DNA from: Ciborinia camelliae
Lineage: Eukaryota > Ascomycota > Leotiomycetes > Helotiales > Sclerotiniaceae
DNA length: 64,000 nt
NCBI GenBank assembly: GCA_025890175.1
Contig: JANPYM010000001.1
Span: 1,081,187-1,145,186, forward strand
Reading direction: 5' to 3'
The notes under the pieces are model-generated. The model saw only the letters and a list, made by a program, of their open reading frames with translations. It ran no database searches and was not told the DNA's origin. A program made the translations under genes and the position numbers. Of the stretch, positions 11,582 to 24,278 are shown piece after piece (positions within the stretch are counted from its first letter, which is position 1; the number at the start of each line of letters is the position of its first letter).

Positions 11582-14507
11582 TTATTGCGTGTAACCAAGC
11601 ATTTCCGAGAGACCGCTAGTATCTTTCTTTGATTTCCACATAGATCTCTTCTGCTCCCTTTTCTTTTTCATTTCCGCCCACCCTTCCTCATCATCTTCAT
11701 CATCATTATCAACTATCTGAACAGTCTTGATTGTCGTCGAGGCATGCTTGGTTTCCCAACCCCCGAGTGCACCAGACATGGTCGAGCTTCTTGATTTGGC
11801 GTCGGTAATTGGAATCTGTGAGACTGGTCTATATCGGCCAGGTAGTCCAACATTGCTTCGCTCAGAGGGTGCTATTGATGGAGCATAGCCGTTGCCTTGA
11901 GCGTGTATCGATAATGCATATCCTCCTTGTTGCTGCTGCATCCAAGGCATACCACTTGGCTCAAGCATACTCATAGTACGTGGTGCAGCAGCAGTTTCTG
12001 GTCGCAGATTTGGGCCCGAGTTGCTAGTTGGTAGATGCTGACTTGAAGGTCGTTGCATTTCACCAAAGTTTGGCTGAGACATATGACCTATTGGTCCCAA
12101 TTGACCCAATGGCCCCAATTGAGGTGCGCCGTTGGCTGGTGGTGGAGTGCCTCGTCCGCCTTGATTAGTTGCCATCATTTGCATAAATTGCATCTGCATC
12201 TGCATAAATGTTTGCATTTGTTCCGTCATCCGAATTTGAGCTTGGTCACCGGGAGTGAGCATTGGTTGGGGCATTGCACCCATAGGTCCCATCTGGCCCA
12301 TTCCTAGTGCGCCGCCGCCCATTGGCACTTGTCCCATTATTGGTGGAGGGACCATGCCAGTGAAGCCGCCGGGAGGCATCTGGCCATACCCTGGGCTCGG
12401 ACTGCCCCTTCGCATGGCGCGAGATCGTTCTTCTGTGGCAATGACACCTACGAGACCCCCTGGAGTAGCACCTCTGGCTGGAGTGCCGTTAATCGACCCT
12501 GGGCCACCATTTCCAAACGTCAATGACTCCCTATTAGCTTTATGAACGAGACCTGCTCCAACATAAGGATCTTGTGGTAAATTGCGAGCAAATACAGGTA
12601 AGGGACCACCTATACCCGGGACAGCTTGAGCTGCACCGCGAAGGTTCGGGTTAGATCCCATGCTAGATAATCTGCTTGTGGGTGGTTTGTTCTTATTGGG
12701 GAATCCATGAGCAGCAAGAATAGCCAAAGGAACTTCTTCGTCATCCTCCTCGCCGTCCTCTGTTGCACCATCAAGTACCAAGTTGGGCGTACTCTGGCTG
12801 CCATACATCGAAGGTTGGGATGGTCCTCGCGAAGGCGTTGAATCTCCTGTAACTTTCATCATCTGTTGCCTGTATACTGCCATATGAGCCTCCTGCTTCC
12901 GTCGTTGCTTGGCAGCCTTTTTGTTCCTCTCTGCTTCGTCCTCGTCATCCTCATAAGTTTCTTCATCTTCCTCCTCGGCTTCTTCGTCCTTTACTCGTCC
13001 CCCAACACTTCTTAAGCGTTCTTGGTCTTGTTTGTATCGTTCGAATTGAGCAGGTGTCATGACCTTGTTACCAGGAGTTTGTGTTGAAGGCGGTGGAGAT
13101 GGCGTCTTTTCCTGAAATTGTAAGGCTAAGTCGGCGGATTCGAAAAGATCTTCGTCCTCCTCTGGCGCGAGAAGTTGTGTTGTCTTGGCATTATATGCAG
13201 CTTGTGAAGGAAGTGTCCAGCTTTTGCGAACTTGAGGATTGGTTGGTGCTTCACTTAGACGTCGGCTCGCATTGACAGAATCGCGTAGGAGTGCGGCGTC
13301 CTCGTCGACACCATCGAAATCCATCGTGGATTGGCGGCGCGAGGACAGAACACTACTTCTCTTCAGTGTCGAATCAGGGCGAGGCACATTTGACCGTGGT
13401 CTTGGGATGGCTTGGTTCCCATCAGTTTGATGTAGCGGTCCATGTCTAGGAACCGGAGGGGGTTGTTGGGGAGGCTGTGCCATATGACGAGTTACCACTG
13501 GAGGCGGAGTGGTATTCTTCATGAGTCCATCATTTGATCCCCATGAATAGGGTGCCTCTTCAACTGGTTTGCGTTTGTCAAGAATAAGGGGTGAAGGTTG
13601 ATTGGTATGATTAGTAGAGTATGACTTGAATGCTGGCTCTGGCGGCAGTATCTCCTACTTAGGGTAAGTAAAATGATCATGATCAAGACTGGGGGCTTAA
13701 CTTACAGGGCTTTTAGATAACCCTCTATTGCCAGGTGAATCTAAAACGGCGCTTTTATGGTGCGCCATTCCGGCAAACATGTCTCCAAAGTCATCTCCCA
13801 TTGTAAGATCGAAATCTCTCTCCGCAAGTTTTGGTGGTGTAGCAGTGCTTGCGTAGCTGGATGCAGTCACAGCGCGGGTTCGACTCGAAGCGCTATCGTC
13901 TCGGATGATTGGGGAGGGTGGTGGTTCGTCTGATGCTTTTGATGGAGAAGGACTGGCTTTGTTTTTACCCCATGAGAGAGATCTTCCAGCATGCTTCAGA
14001 GAAAATCCCGACGGTGTTTTTGGTAGCGATGGAAAGGGAACGTCGTTGTGATGCCTGTCATGAGGTGATCTCCAGTCCTCGTGGCCAGGTGTTTCCATCG
14101 ACGAAGGAGCTGTAGATGCTGCACTCAAACGAGATGAATTATCTGTGGTCGATGCGGTGTTCGTATTTGACGCTCCACTGCCACTTGAAATTTATCAGCT
14201 TATTATGCCTAGGGTACACCCTAGCCTGGTTGCAGGTTCCCCTGAATCTCCCAGGTGGATTCAGTAGTACTAACCGATTGATAGTATTGACTTTCATGCC
14301 CTCAAATATATTATCCTCCTTATGCGAACCAGCTGTACCGGTTGCTCTAGCAAACTTTACACCACCGTCGAAAGATGGAACAGGCTTATGCCCACCAGGT
14401 TGAGGACGCTCAAAAACTTTAAAGGAAGGTTCGACGGGAGGTTCGGGATTTTCTAAAGGATTGGCTGGGGACTTGCGTCGCCCAAAAGTTACCGGAAATT
14501 TAGGCAT
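11582..14507 (-). CDS. Conserved disordered fungal protein, function unknown
   Basis: Exons 14275..14507, 13706..14183 and 11582..13654 on the minus strand give 927 aa. The N-terminus (MPKFPVTFGRRKSPANPLEN) and the Ser/Thr-rich stretch with SLSWGKN, TASSYASTATPPKL and DFGDMFAGM look like a conserved filamentous-fungal protein, but I cannot name it. The middle is low complexity: an acidic patch (EEAEEEDEETYEDDEDEAE) followed by a basic AKQRRKQEAHMAVYRQQMMK helix, then a Gly/Pro/Met/Gln-rich region with an MQTFMQMQMQFMQMM run. The C-terminus returns to conserved-looking sequence: TTIKTVQIVDNDDEDDEEGW and a basic EMKKKREQKRSMWKSKK helix ending LSEMLGYTQ. No enzyme domain or membrane segment is present. 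A scaffold or regulatory role would be a guess. Confidence 0.85.
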
Positions 14508-17500
14508 GGAGTTTGTATTCGGCGACCGGAAGACGAGATTGCCGGTCTCGAACTTCTCAGTAGTAATGATCGAATAAGGGTATCCAAACAGAGGATGTTA
14601 ACCTCGATGCTGCTGTATGTTTGATCTGCAAAAGATTGAGGAGCTCCACGTGGAAATTTACGAATCAATGTTGAAGAAAGATTTCATGGAACGGCGAGAT
14701 GAAATACGAGAGCTTTCGTTGACGTGCGTGCGAGAAAAATGTGAGATCAGTCTATTGCACGGCCCACAGATGAGGTTAGCAAGATCCTCTCAAAATAGTG
14801 AAAATGCAAGTATCCAGTATTTTGATAGATTGATAGGGTTATAAAAAGATCATGTTGTCGCAGAAGGAAAGTGGTGTAGCTTTGGGCAAAAGCCAAATGT
14901 GGTGTATTCGCCGAGTAAATCCTTCGGGAGTCAAGGATTTGTGAATGTTGGTGGCAGAAAGGTGGTGAAGATTTTAGACAAGTTCAGACCAAGATTGGGT
15001 AGCAAGAAAAGGAAATGAAGATATTCCGCGGCTGCCAAAGGGTTTGAAGTTGATGTGTTTGTTGTGTCGGGGAAAGTAGTTGAGCTGAATCTCAAATTTG
15101 TTGATGGGTACCAAATTAAATGTCGAAATCCGAATCCGAGTGTGAATCTGAATTTGGATTTGAATTTGAATCTACTTACCAAAAGAGAGGGAGTCCCCAA
15201 AAATACAACGACGGACAAGAATGGAAATGGAAATGGAACTGGAACTGGAAATGAAACCGGAAATTCAATAGCGATGGAAGAAAGTGATGGACTCGATAGA
15301 TCAAAATGGATCTGAACTGGCAAATGCAAACCCAAACACAAGTGCAAATACAAATGCAGATGCAATGAATGATTGAAGAATTCAATATGAAGGTTCAAGA
15401 GATTGAGGGCAAACAAAGCAATATTATTATTATTGCATTGAATTGAATTGAAAAGATTCTTGTTCTTGTTCACGGTTAACTAGGCACCTGCAGAGAGAGA
15501 GGGTGGAATGTTTTGATGATTATTGGATTGATGATTGGCGTGACTACAGTATGGACTATGAGTGGTTGCTAAGGTATGGATGGAGACCGGGACCGACCTT
15601 GAAGTTCTCTTTTAAGGTTACCGTCAAGCCCGTACAGCCCGCCCCTCCGTAGCTTATTTTACCGCTCCAGGGCTATTAAGCTACTTAAGATGGTTATTCT
15701 ATAGGGAGATTGGTCGATCAGGGTTTGATGCTCTGTCAGTTCCTCCTCATTTGAAGATGGATGCATCCTTGAATCGTAATAAGAATAAACAATTGATACG
15801 CTTATGCTTATTCGAATAAGGATCTGGAAGGGAACCGACCTCGGGAGTCGGGACGGGACGACTATTTATATGAATAAGATTGAGATGCGGATGAAAATCC
15901 AAATTCAAATTATTCACCCTTTCAATATGAGATGATCATAACAACTGGACTGGACGGACCGGACATCAATAACATCCTGAGGTCCCGGTCAGATCATGAT
16001 TATATCATCCACGGCTCCAGCTAGGTAGGTACTTTTATTATATATCCGTATACATGGATCCAGTTCATATATATATATAATATTTATATTATCCATATAT
16101 CAATCATTCCTTCTTCTTTAATTTATTATTATTAGGTACATTATTAGGTACCTACTAAGTCTATACAGTAACCAACTACTTACTATAAGATAATAAATAA
16201 AATGCAAAGAATTCCATATAGGTACAGAGTCTTCCTTTCCTTTTCTATCCTCTTGCATCCCTAGTATCTCTTTTGCCCCTGGGCTGGTAAGGTAAGGTTG
16301 TTTTCGGGTATTGCAGGTTTGTAGTGTAGGTAGGTACGAAAAGAATAAATAAAATAATCAATCCAGGTCCTCTTACTAATAATAACCGACTCGCAACAAC
16401 TCACAACTTGCAACTCTCAACTCTCGATTCTCAACTCAAAGTCAAAACCTCCCTTTTACATCTGCATTATTTTCAAAGTATACTTTTTAACACTCGGCAG
16501 TCGGGAGCGTACCAGACATTATTATTATTATACCGGTACTTATTATATCTTCAAATCCCAAACTCAAAAAAAAATAACATTTTTCACTGCCTACCTTATC
16601 ATCCACATCTCCACAAGACTCCAGAATATTTTCTATTTTCAAGGGGTTGGTAGGACTAGTCTACTCTAGGTACCTTCGTCTACCTAGCCTAGGTGGGTAG
16701 GTCCGGTACCAACCTTCAGGTAATACCGGCTCCACATTTAAAACTACCAAATCGGAAGGGCCCACAATAAATATCAATCTTCACCGGACACGAAACCCTT
16801 TAAACTTTCTCGAGACCCTTTCAACATGACGTCTTTTCCGCATTCCGCTGTTTTGACCAGGTGCAAATAGTAATACGAGTTTGTTTGTACCTCGGATCCT
16901 AGGTCGATCATTTTTCTTATGATTAGGTAGGTAATTCCACTCTGCGAATTTCATCCACCCAACTGACCCAACAGTTCCTTCCAACCGAAGAGCGTCCTAC
17001 CAAATTCGTACAGTACCAATACACGTGAGCTATCCGGAGTCCGGACACAGCCTCAAACAAAATGCTTGAAATGCTCGAGGACCTTGAAGCGGATGTACAC
17101 CTGCAGTATCTAATAATATATACTCCGTATATCAACAGTCGCGAAGGGAGAGAGAAAGAAAGTCATATGATATGGTACTGTACACATCCAAACTCTCAAA
17201 TAAGCTACACTACCGGTAATTCATGGATCCCACACAACATTTCCACAAATAGGATCATCATCCAAAAGAAGAAGAAAAGAGAAATCTCCGCATCTAAACC
17301 ATGGATTTTAATAATCGAACTTCACATTATTACTGTACCTAGTCGAATAAGAAGCCTTCAATCTCCTTTTTCATCTACCTACCTACTCTTTCGTGTGTCA
17401 TGGTATTATCAATATTTATTCGCCTAATAGTTAATTGTTGTATACTAGGTACTTAAGCTTGAGATGAAATCAGTAGATGAAAATCTACTGTATAAAACGT

Positions 17501-19545
17501 CGAAACTACTACCTACCATTACACAATTGGTAACTCCTACTAAATATGGATAACCTTACCTTACCTTACCTTACCTTACCTTACCGTACCCTACCCTACC
17601 CTACCCTACCCTACCACTTCTTCTCTTTCGTATGATCTCAGGTAAGGTCTTGGAAGTTGGAGTTTAGTTTGGTGGATACCTCACCATCCCTTAGGGCCCG
17701 ACATCCACTTAGGTACCACCTGGCACTGCTGGCAAAACACTCGACATATCAATGGCTATCTACCTACCTAGGGATTCCACACTGCAAATCCTCGAATTTC
17801 AAAGCACTGAGTCTGGACGGAGTAACCACATAACTTCTAGAAATTACAGGCTACTGTACCTACCTACCCTGCATACTATGCTACGCTACGCTATGCTATG
17901 CTATGCTATACTACCTATGCACTCAAACAGTATACAAAAAAATCTATTCTCCGATCCTCAAAATTTCCCTCTCTCTTCTCTCTCGTCTAACTTTTCCCAC
18001 GGAAAAACGATAGCCTCGATTTATAGAGAAACGGGCTCGGGACAGAAATTCTCGTCTCGCAGATCATACTCCATATACATATAAGGTTATCTAGCTGATG
18101 ATATACCAAAGTAAGAGAAAGTACCATACCGTATGATCAGAATCCTTACACATCTCCATAAGTCATCAAACCCACCTTACCTTACCCAAGGTAGCTATCC
18201 AAGGTAGCTCACCCCTAGAATTCACATCGAAGCCACCAGCTAGCTAGCTACTGTATCACCGAACTCCCTTCCTTACCCACCATCGAGATAAGCTTAACTA
18301 TCCCTAACGTTAACTCTAATACTAAAACCTGAAGCCAAGCCAAGCCAAGCCAAGCCAAACGCCCCTTCCTGAGTCCCAGCGCTGGCGACGTTCAGCTTAC
18401 CTACTTACCTACTTACCGAGCAATTGATCTACTATTAATCCTAATGCTAACCCTAATGCTAATGCTATTACTAGTTTTCCGCAACACCATTCATACCTAG
18501 GTATATAGAGTGTACCTATATAGAGTATATATATATATATATATACCTACATACATCTATCGATACATTAAACTAACTTAGTATCCTCTCCTCTCCATCC
18601 CCTCCATCCCCTCCATCCCCTCCATCCCCTCCATCCCCTCCATCCCCTCCATCCCCTCCATCCCCTCCATCCCCTCCATCCCCTCCATCCCCTCCATCCC
18701 CTCCATCCCCTCCATCCCCTCCATCCCCTCCATCCCCCTCCATCCCCTCCATCCCCTCCACCCCCTCCATCATCACAACATCCCATCACAAATTTGATTC
18801 CCGACACCTACCTACCTATCTATTTACCATACATACATACATACACTTTTATCCATAACTCACAACTCACAACCCATAACCCATAACCCATAACCCAAAA
18901 CTCACAATACCTACCGTAGACGAATGAATGAATGAATAAATGAATGAGCATCTGCAGCACCTACCTACCAACCTACCTACCTACCAATCATTCATCACAC
19001 AATCGATCGATCGATCTCCTCAATATCGCGAATGCGATATCCACCCCGAGTCTCATGTAGTGACAGTAAAAAGTAAAAGCAAAAACCGGGGCTTAAACCC
19101 AGGCTTCGATGAATAGGTACCTACCCAAGTAATGAATGGTACCTACCTATGTATATAAAAAAAGTGAAGTGAAGTGAAACTTTCACAACACAACGCAACA
19201 TTGTACGATGATGTATGCATATAACAACAATCGACATGGGGAATAATGTTATGTATATATAAGTGCTCCCAAACCCCCATTGGAAAAAAAATCCCATTTC
19301 TGTATGGACCTAGGTAGGGAGGTATTTAATGTAATGCGTGATTGAACTAGGTATCTACAAATTCCGACCGAGAGGTAAATCTTTCTCTCGTCCAGGAAAA
19401 AAAAAAGAGGCCGAGGGAAATTCCGGGTAATTTCATCCGGAGGGGTATAAAAACACGGCACTGATACCTATCTATCTATCTACAGACCCATCTCCGCCAT
19501 CCCGTGATGAAGGAAAACTTGCATCCTAATCACGAGATGCGGTTT
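14508..19545. other. 5-kb gene-poor repeat-rich interval
   Basis: No gene is recognised. It contains GGAAATGGAACT-like repeats at 15218-15260, many TACC/CTAC runs, (CTTAC)n then (CCTAC)n pentanucleotides at about 17555-17620, CTATG repeats at 17880-17915, GCCAA repeats at about 18333-18358, (TA)n at 18525-18545, the 10-bp minisatellite at 18595-18770 and GATC runs near 19000. Open frames such as 17062-17427 are of biased composition with no domain. An exact TACCTAGGTA lies at 18494-18503 and TACTCCGTA at 17121-17129. Unrecognised small or RNA genes cannot be excluded. Confidence 0.6.
18595..18770. repeat. 10-bp minisatellite (CCATCCCCTC)n
   Basis: About 17 near-perfect copies of CCATCCCCTC, with one extra C near 18735 and a CCACC variant near the end. 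Because the unit is 10 bp, all reading frames rotate and stay open, giving spurious Trp-Arg-Gly and Gly-Gly-Asp ORFs on the minus strand. Confidence 0.95.
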
Positions 19546-21422
19546 TCACTCGCCCTGCTGCTGCATATGCGTCGGGAGGTTCCAGCCCGCATAATCTTGA
19601 TGAACAAACGCTCGATCGACCGTGGGCACCGACTCCAAAACATACTGCAGCGACTCGCCCAAATCATGGCTGTCGCGGAGACTCATGTTTTCATCCAGGA
19701 CAATGTCAACTTCGACGTTGAGTTTGTCACCGGCGTGATAGGCCTGCAAGCCTTGGATTTGCTTGATGGTGCGCGCGAAACGCATCGTGAGGTAGAGCAA
19801 AACGTTGCGTTCGTCAGCCGTGGCAGCGGCACCGGTTAGATTGCGGATGTGGCCCGCCGATGTACCGGCCCAGTTTATGATGACGAAGAGGGAGAGCAGG
19901 AGACCGCCGAGAGCGTCGAGCCACCATAGTTGGGCGTAGAAACCGACTGTTGTGTGTTTATTAGATTAGAATAAGAGTGAGCGCTTGGTTGGGCTTACCG
20001 AGGGGGAAAATGATACTAAAGATGTTAAACACAACGTCAGTCAAGGCATCTTGGGCAAGAGCTTGGACGCTAGAGTTCTTGATTAAACGACACCATAACC
20101 AACAAAGTGCCTTGATGAAAACTGTAGAGGACATGATGATGATAGCTGGTAAAGTAAGCTCGATAATGTCACGATTGTCTGATGAGAGGCGATTGAAACA
20201 CTCTAAAGCGACTTGAAAAAAAGACGTGACCATGATGACACTGAATCTGTAGCCCCATTAGGTTAGCCTTTGGTTTATTTGCAGGAAATGAAATCAATAT
20301 CTGCACTAGAGCAAACGAAACGCCATAGAACAGGAGAGGATTGCCTTACACAAGAACGCCGATAGGCTCGAGGCGCCGACGCCCAACAGGATATGAATAC
20401 TGATCCTGACGTTCGATCATCTTAGTGGTTGTGAAAACGATAGCTGTACTGAGAAAATCCAATGCCGCATCGACAAGACTAGCAAGGACCGAAAGAGAGC
20501 TTGTCAGCACAATGACGGCGATTTTGCCAGCCAGAAGAACTGTATTCGCAATTAAATTGATATAAATTGCAATTCGCACAATTCTATCACCACTCTCTAC
20601 ACTGTCGTCCTCCATACCGGGAATTTCGGGTTTGGGCCCATCGTATTCGCTATCTTCTTCGGAGAGGAGAAGAGGCGTCTCCTCAGTGACCTTGTAAATC
20701 TCTCGGGGTGTCCGTTTTATTCTCTTCGGAGCAGATCCAGAGCCATTGCCATTGATAGTTGGAGTTTCAGCTTCTGTAGGTGTACGCGGTTCTTCTGATA
20801 TCGTGGCGGGCACTTCAAATCGTCCGCTGGCTGCATTATGCTCGTATTCATTCAGGAGGTCATGAGGAATTGAAGAATCGAGCAGACGATCGATATAAAT
20901 GTATTGTTGAATGAGAGAATTCGTTCGTTCGTAGTACTGGCGTCTGTCAGACTTATCAGTTTTGATCATAAGGCTGAATGTTTGTGCTTGGGTGACACTG
21001 TGAGTAACCTACATCGGCTTCTTCATCTCCTTTAATTCTTCCTCGGTCTTCCAATATCTCTCCCATTTATATCGAGGGTTACTATTGCCGATCAGGCGTT
21101 GACTGCGCATCGGGGGTCCATTGAGAACAGCACTTAAACGTCTCTCGCTGAAATCATCGCGGTCGTCAAATACACTGCGAGGGCGTTCTTCATCATCCAA
21201 TGACTCTCTGCCTAGAATCGATGCAGGCGCACGCCGCATGGTAACCAACGATCCGTTCGATTGATTCTTGATAAGTCTAGTCAAGACACCCTGCCCATGT
21301 GTTGTCATAGGACTCGTACTTTCTGCATTGAGGGGCAGCCAACTCGAGGGTCCAGGGTATCGGGCAGTCCTGCCAATTTGCTTTGGCAGGCTCGAAGAAG
21401 ACGGAGGGTTGTCGTCTGCCAT
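19546..21422 (-). CDS. Cation diffusion facilitator, manganese-type
   Basis: Exons 21013..21422, 20350..20943, 19999..20240 and 19546..19946 on the minus strand give 548 aa. A long disordered N-terminus (about 250 residues) precedes a CDF transporter with helices IAIYINLIANTVLLAGKIAV, SLSVLASLVDAALDFLSTAI, VIMVTSFFQVALECF, ELTLPAIIIMSSTVFIKALC, and a C-terminal cytoplasmic ferredoxin-like domain (KLNVEVDIVLDENMSLRDSH; VPTVDRAFVHQDY). The metal sites read D295-xxx-D299 in helix 2 and D399-xxx-D403 in helix 5. In this family DxxxD in both helices marks the Mn2+ clade, whereas zinc members have His. The first intron acceptor is placed at TGACAG|A (20944) because it gives KKPIRQYYERTN. An earlier acceptor at ATTCAG adds ten residues. 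Divergent from CRZ1. Confidence 0.88.
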
Positions 21423-24278
21423 TTTGCTGATGGTAGATTCAAAAGTGTCATATACTTATATTCATACTGAAAATCTGAGTGAGTTTGGTCGTAAGATGGC
21501 AATTTCGCAAAGAAACCGCCAAGCTACAGGAACTCTTGCTGCGCCAGAAATGCGTTTGCCGAAAGCTTTATCCCAGGAGCCGGGCAAAAAAAATGTTGGT
21601 ATGCAAGATCTACCTATGCATCATCGTAATTGAATCTACTCAGTAATCGTTCCTTAATCTTTGAGAAAAGTATATATTCTTGCCAGGTACCGTACCTAGG
21701 TTGGCGGATGTAAGGTTCGGTTCTGGTTCTCACAGTCTCACTATGATACCGTACCTCCTGAGCGGATCTATTGCCTGTCATGGATAGCATCAAAGGTTTC
21801 AAAGGGATTCAGAAACAGAATAGATAGATCTTAGCTAGTATGTTCCTACATACCACGGTTCTACCTAGTACTCTAGAGTCTTTAGTGGAGCTCTTTTTCA
21901 GCATTTTTTTTAGATCGTTCCCGTCTAGCGATCTAGTTTGTTGATTTGCACCAGTGACTGCAGATGGTTTACAGGTACAGATACAGATACCGGTGCAGTT
22001 GAATGTAAATACCTACATAGGTACATTCTACCATGGCCCTCTTGATTTACCGATACCGCTACCGTTATTCGTTACCTTGAAGAGCCAGAGCCAGAGCCAG
22101 AGCCAGAGCCAGTCCGGTAGATATATTCGATCTTGAGTGATGGGTTTGAGTGATCGGTTTGAGTGATGGGTTTGAGTTCGAGTTAGAGTGCTAGTAGAGG
22201 AACCTACATTTTCATACAGTACAAAAATAACGGATTCAGGGATTTAAGTTATCCATTAGCTGTAGGTAACATAGTACTGTACATACTAATAACTTATAAT
22301 AATATCTGAGCGAAGAGGGATGTTACCCGGGCATAAGAGGAAGGCATAAGAGGAATACCTAGGGAGTCCACGTCCTACCGTGATTACCTAGTAAAACAAT
22401 CAAACGGTTCTATGCAGTTTCTTGTACCTTACATTCACGTAATATATCGAAATAATCATGATGATAACAATACCTACGGAGCAGATAGTAATACGTCGTA
22501 CATTTATCATTTACCTTCTTGTACACGATCAATAAAACTCAAACCACCGTTCTATACCTAGGTACCTAACCTTGGAAGTAGCAAATGTTTCTTGTACCTT
22601 ACATCCACGCTTCAGGTCTGTGGCACTCGTAGAAGAATCTCCAGGTACAAGGACAGAAGCTTTGGCCATGATTTTCCAGGGCTTATGATTTTCACAAGGC
22701 AAATCACAAGCATCACCAGCAGGAGGGGTTGGGGTTTGGGATAGATGAAACTGGAAAAGGTATTTTTATTTTTATTTTTATCTTATTTCAGGATGGATGG
22801 ATGAATGGATGGATGGATGGATGGATAGATTCAATTCTAATAAATACCACTCTACCTTAAAAGAAGCTGCTTACACCACAGCCGTAGGTGGCGGATGAAG
22901 AAATTGGGGTCGGATCTTAACATTAGGTTAGATTACCTACATAACTTGAAACGACAATCTTATATCTTACCACCAACACCAACACCAACACCAACATCCC
23001 AAGCTGTGTATGTATATTGTGGTGATATCCAATTTTTTGGATCTTACTCATTCACATGATGAGGTGGTACCTAGGTAGGTTGGTATGATATGATGGGTGA
23101 GCTCTGTGGCACAAAAAAGCTACCTAGGAGGTAGGTACATACATCAAACCAAAATAACCTGCAGCAGGTAGTAGTAGTACTAGGTATACTCGAGTAGTAA
23201 GTGGCAGTACGGAGTTCAAAAGTCCCGCGGGTCATACATAGCATGGCAAGGCTCTTTAAGCGACCTTCACCTTCGTACGGAGGAGTACAGTAGTCCTTAG
23301 TAGGTATTATAGATTCCGTAGAACTATTGCTGCCCAAAGTGATAAGAATTGATTCACTCCACTGTCATCGAATGTTTTCAACAAAATCAACAACTTCAAC
23401 CCACGTCCATCCCATAGAAGGGAATAAGGTCATTTCGCCGCAATCCAGAAGCGCGACCTTTGTCATATCCTACTCTTCTCGTGTAAGTTGATTCTCTTTC
23501 TGCTTTGTTGTTGGTTGATACAACGTTTTTTGGGGGGGTCTGTCTTTGGGCCATGAAGAAGTCGAAATAGACTCGACCCAACAGATGTTTGATTTGGCTT
23601 CCAACGATGCGCTCAAGGATATTCACCAATATTTGGACAAACTATTAGCATCGCAGATACCTAATCTTGAATATAAATGTTTTTGCTAATACATATGGTC
23701 TCAGATGAAGGAGCCATTCGCAAACGCAAAATAAACAACCCCCTCACCTCCCCCACTCCATCGCGAACGACTTTAGCTCTGAGGTCCGAGAAGCTCTAAT
23801 CAATCCAGTTTTGGGTTCAACATTCAACATTCATTCTGTTGGCGCTTATTTTTGGATTACGATATTGAACTGTAAAGGAAATTCTATATCTGGGCTCGCA
23901 TCTTCAAGGGCAGTTTGTTCGATTCATACCAATAGTCTGCGGCACAGTTAGAAGGCGCAATCCTACACCTATTGTCAAGATTACCTCATTTCGTCTTTGA
24001 TTCCAGCGACATTTCCCCTCTCCAGACCTCTAAAAACAACACCAACAAGCTCGAACAAAGAACTACATATTCAAATAGCTCTCTATCTTATCTGGAATTT
24101 ACAAAGTTTCCTAGCTATTATCGCGGCCACATCAATTTAACCAATCATTATTTGCGATTTGGCTGAATCTGCGCTGCTAAGCCTCACTAACTTGCACTGC
24201 CACCGTGCCTGTAAGGCTCACTGCTAGACAACCTCGCAGTATTTTTGTATTTTTAGTTGGAGCAAACAAACTTTCAGC
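21423..24278. promoter_or_regulatory. 2.9-kb divergent upstream region of CDF and CRZ1 genes
   Basis: No gene is recognised. It contains a GAGCCA hexamer run (22080-22112), GATG/GGAT repeats (22790-22830), ACCAAC repeats (22970-22998) and TACCTAGGTA palindromes at 22555-22564 and 23068-23077. The stretch just before CRZ1 (about 23700-24278) is likely its long 5' leader. No exact match to the yeast calcineurin response element GNGGC(G/T)CA was found by eye. Confidence 0.5.

Noticed and set aside
17521..18480. CCCTA/CCTAA-like strings suggesting an internal telomeric repeat
   Set aside because: The runs are (CTTAC)n, (CCTAC)n and CTAATG mixtures; there is no sustained CCCTAA array.
18568..18807. 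Minus-strand Trp-Arg-Gly and Gly-Gly-Asp repeat proteins
   Set aside because: These are translations of the 10-bp minisatellite; every frame is open because the unit is not a multiple of three.
21423..24278. Calcineurin response element upstream of CRZ1
   Set aside because: Only GTGGCAC-type strings were seen (for example near 22620 and 23106); they do not match GNGGC(G/T)CA.
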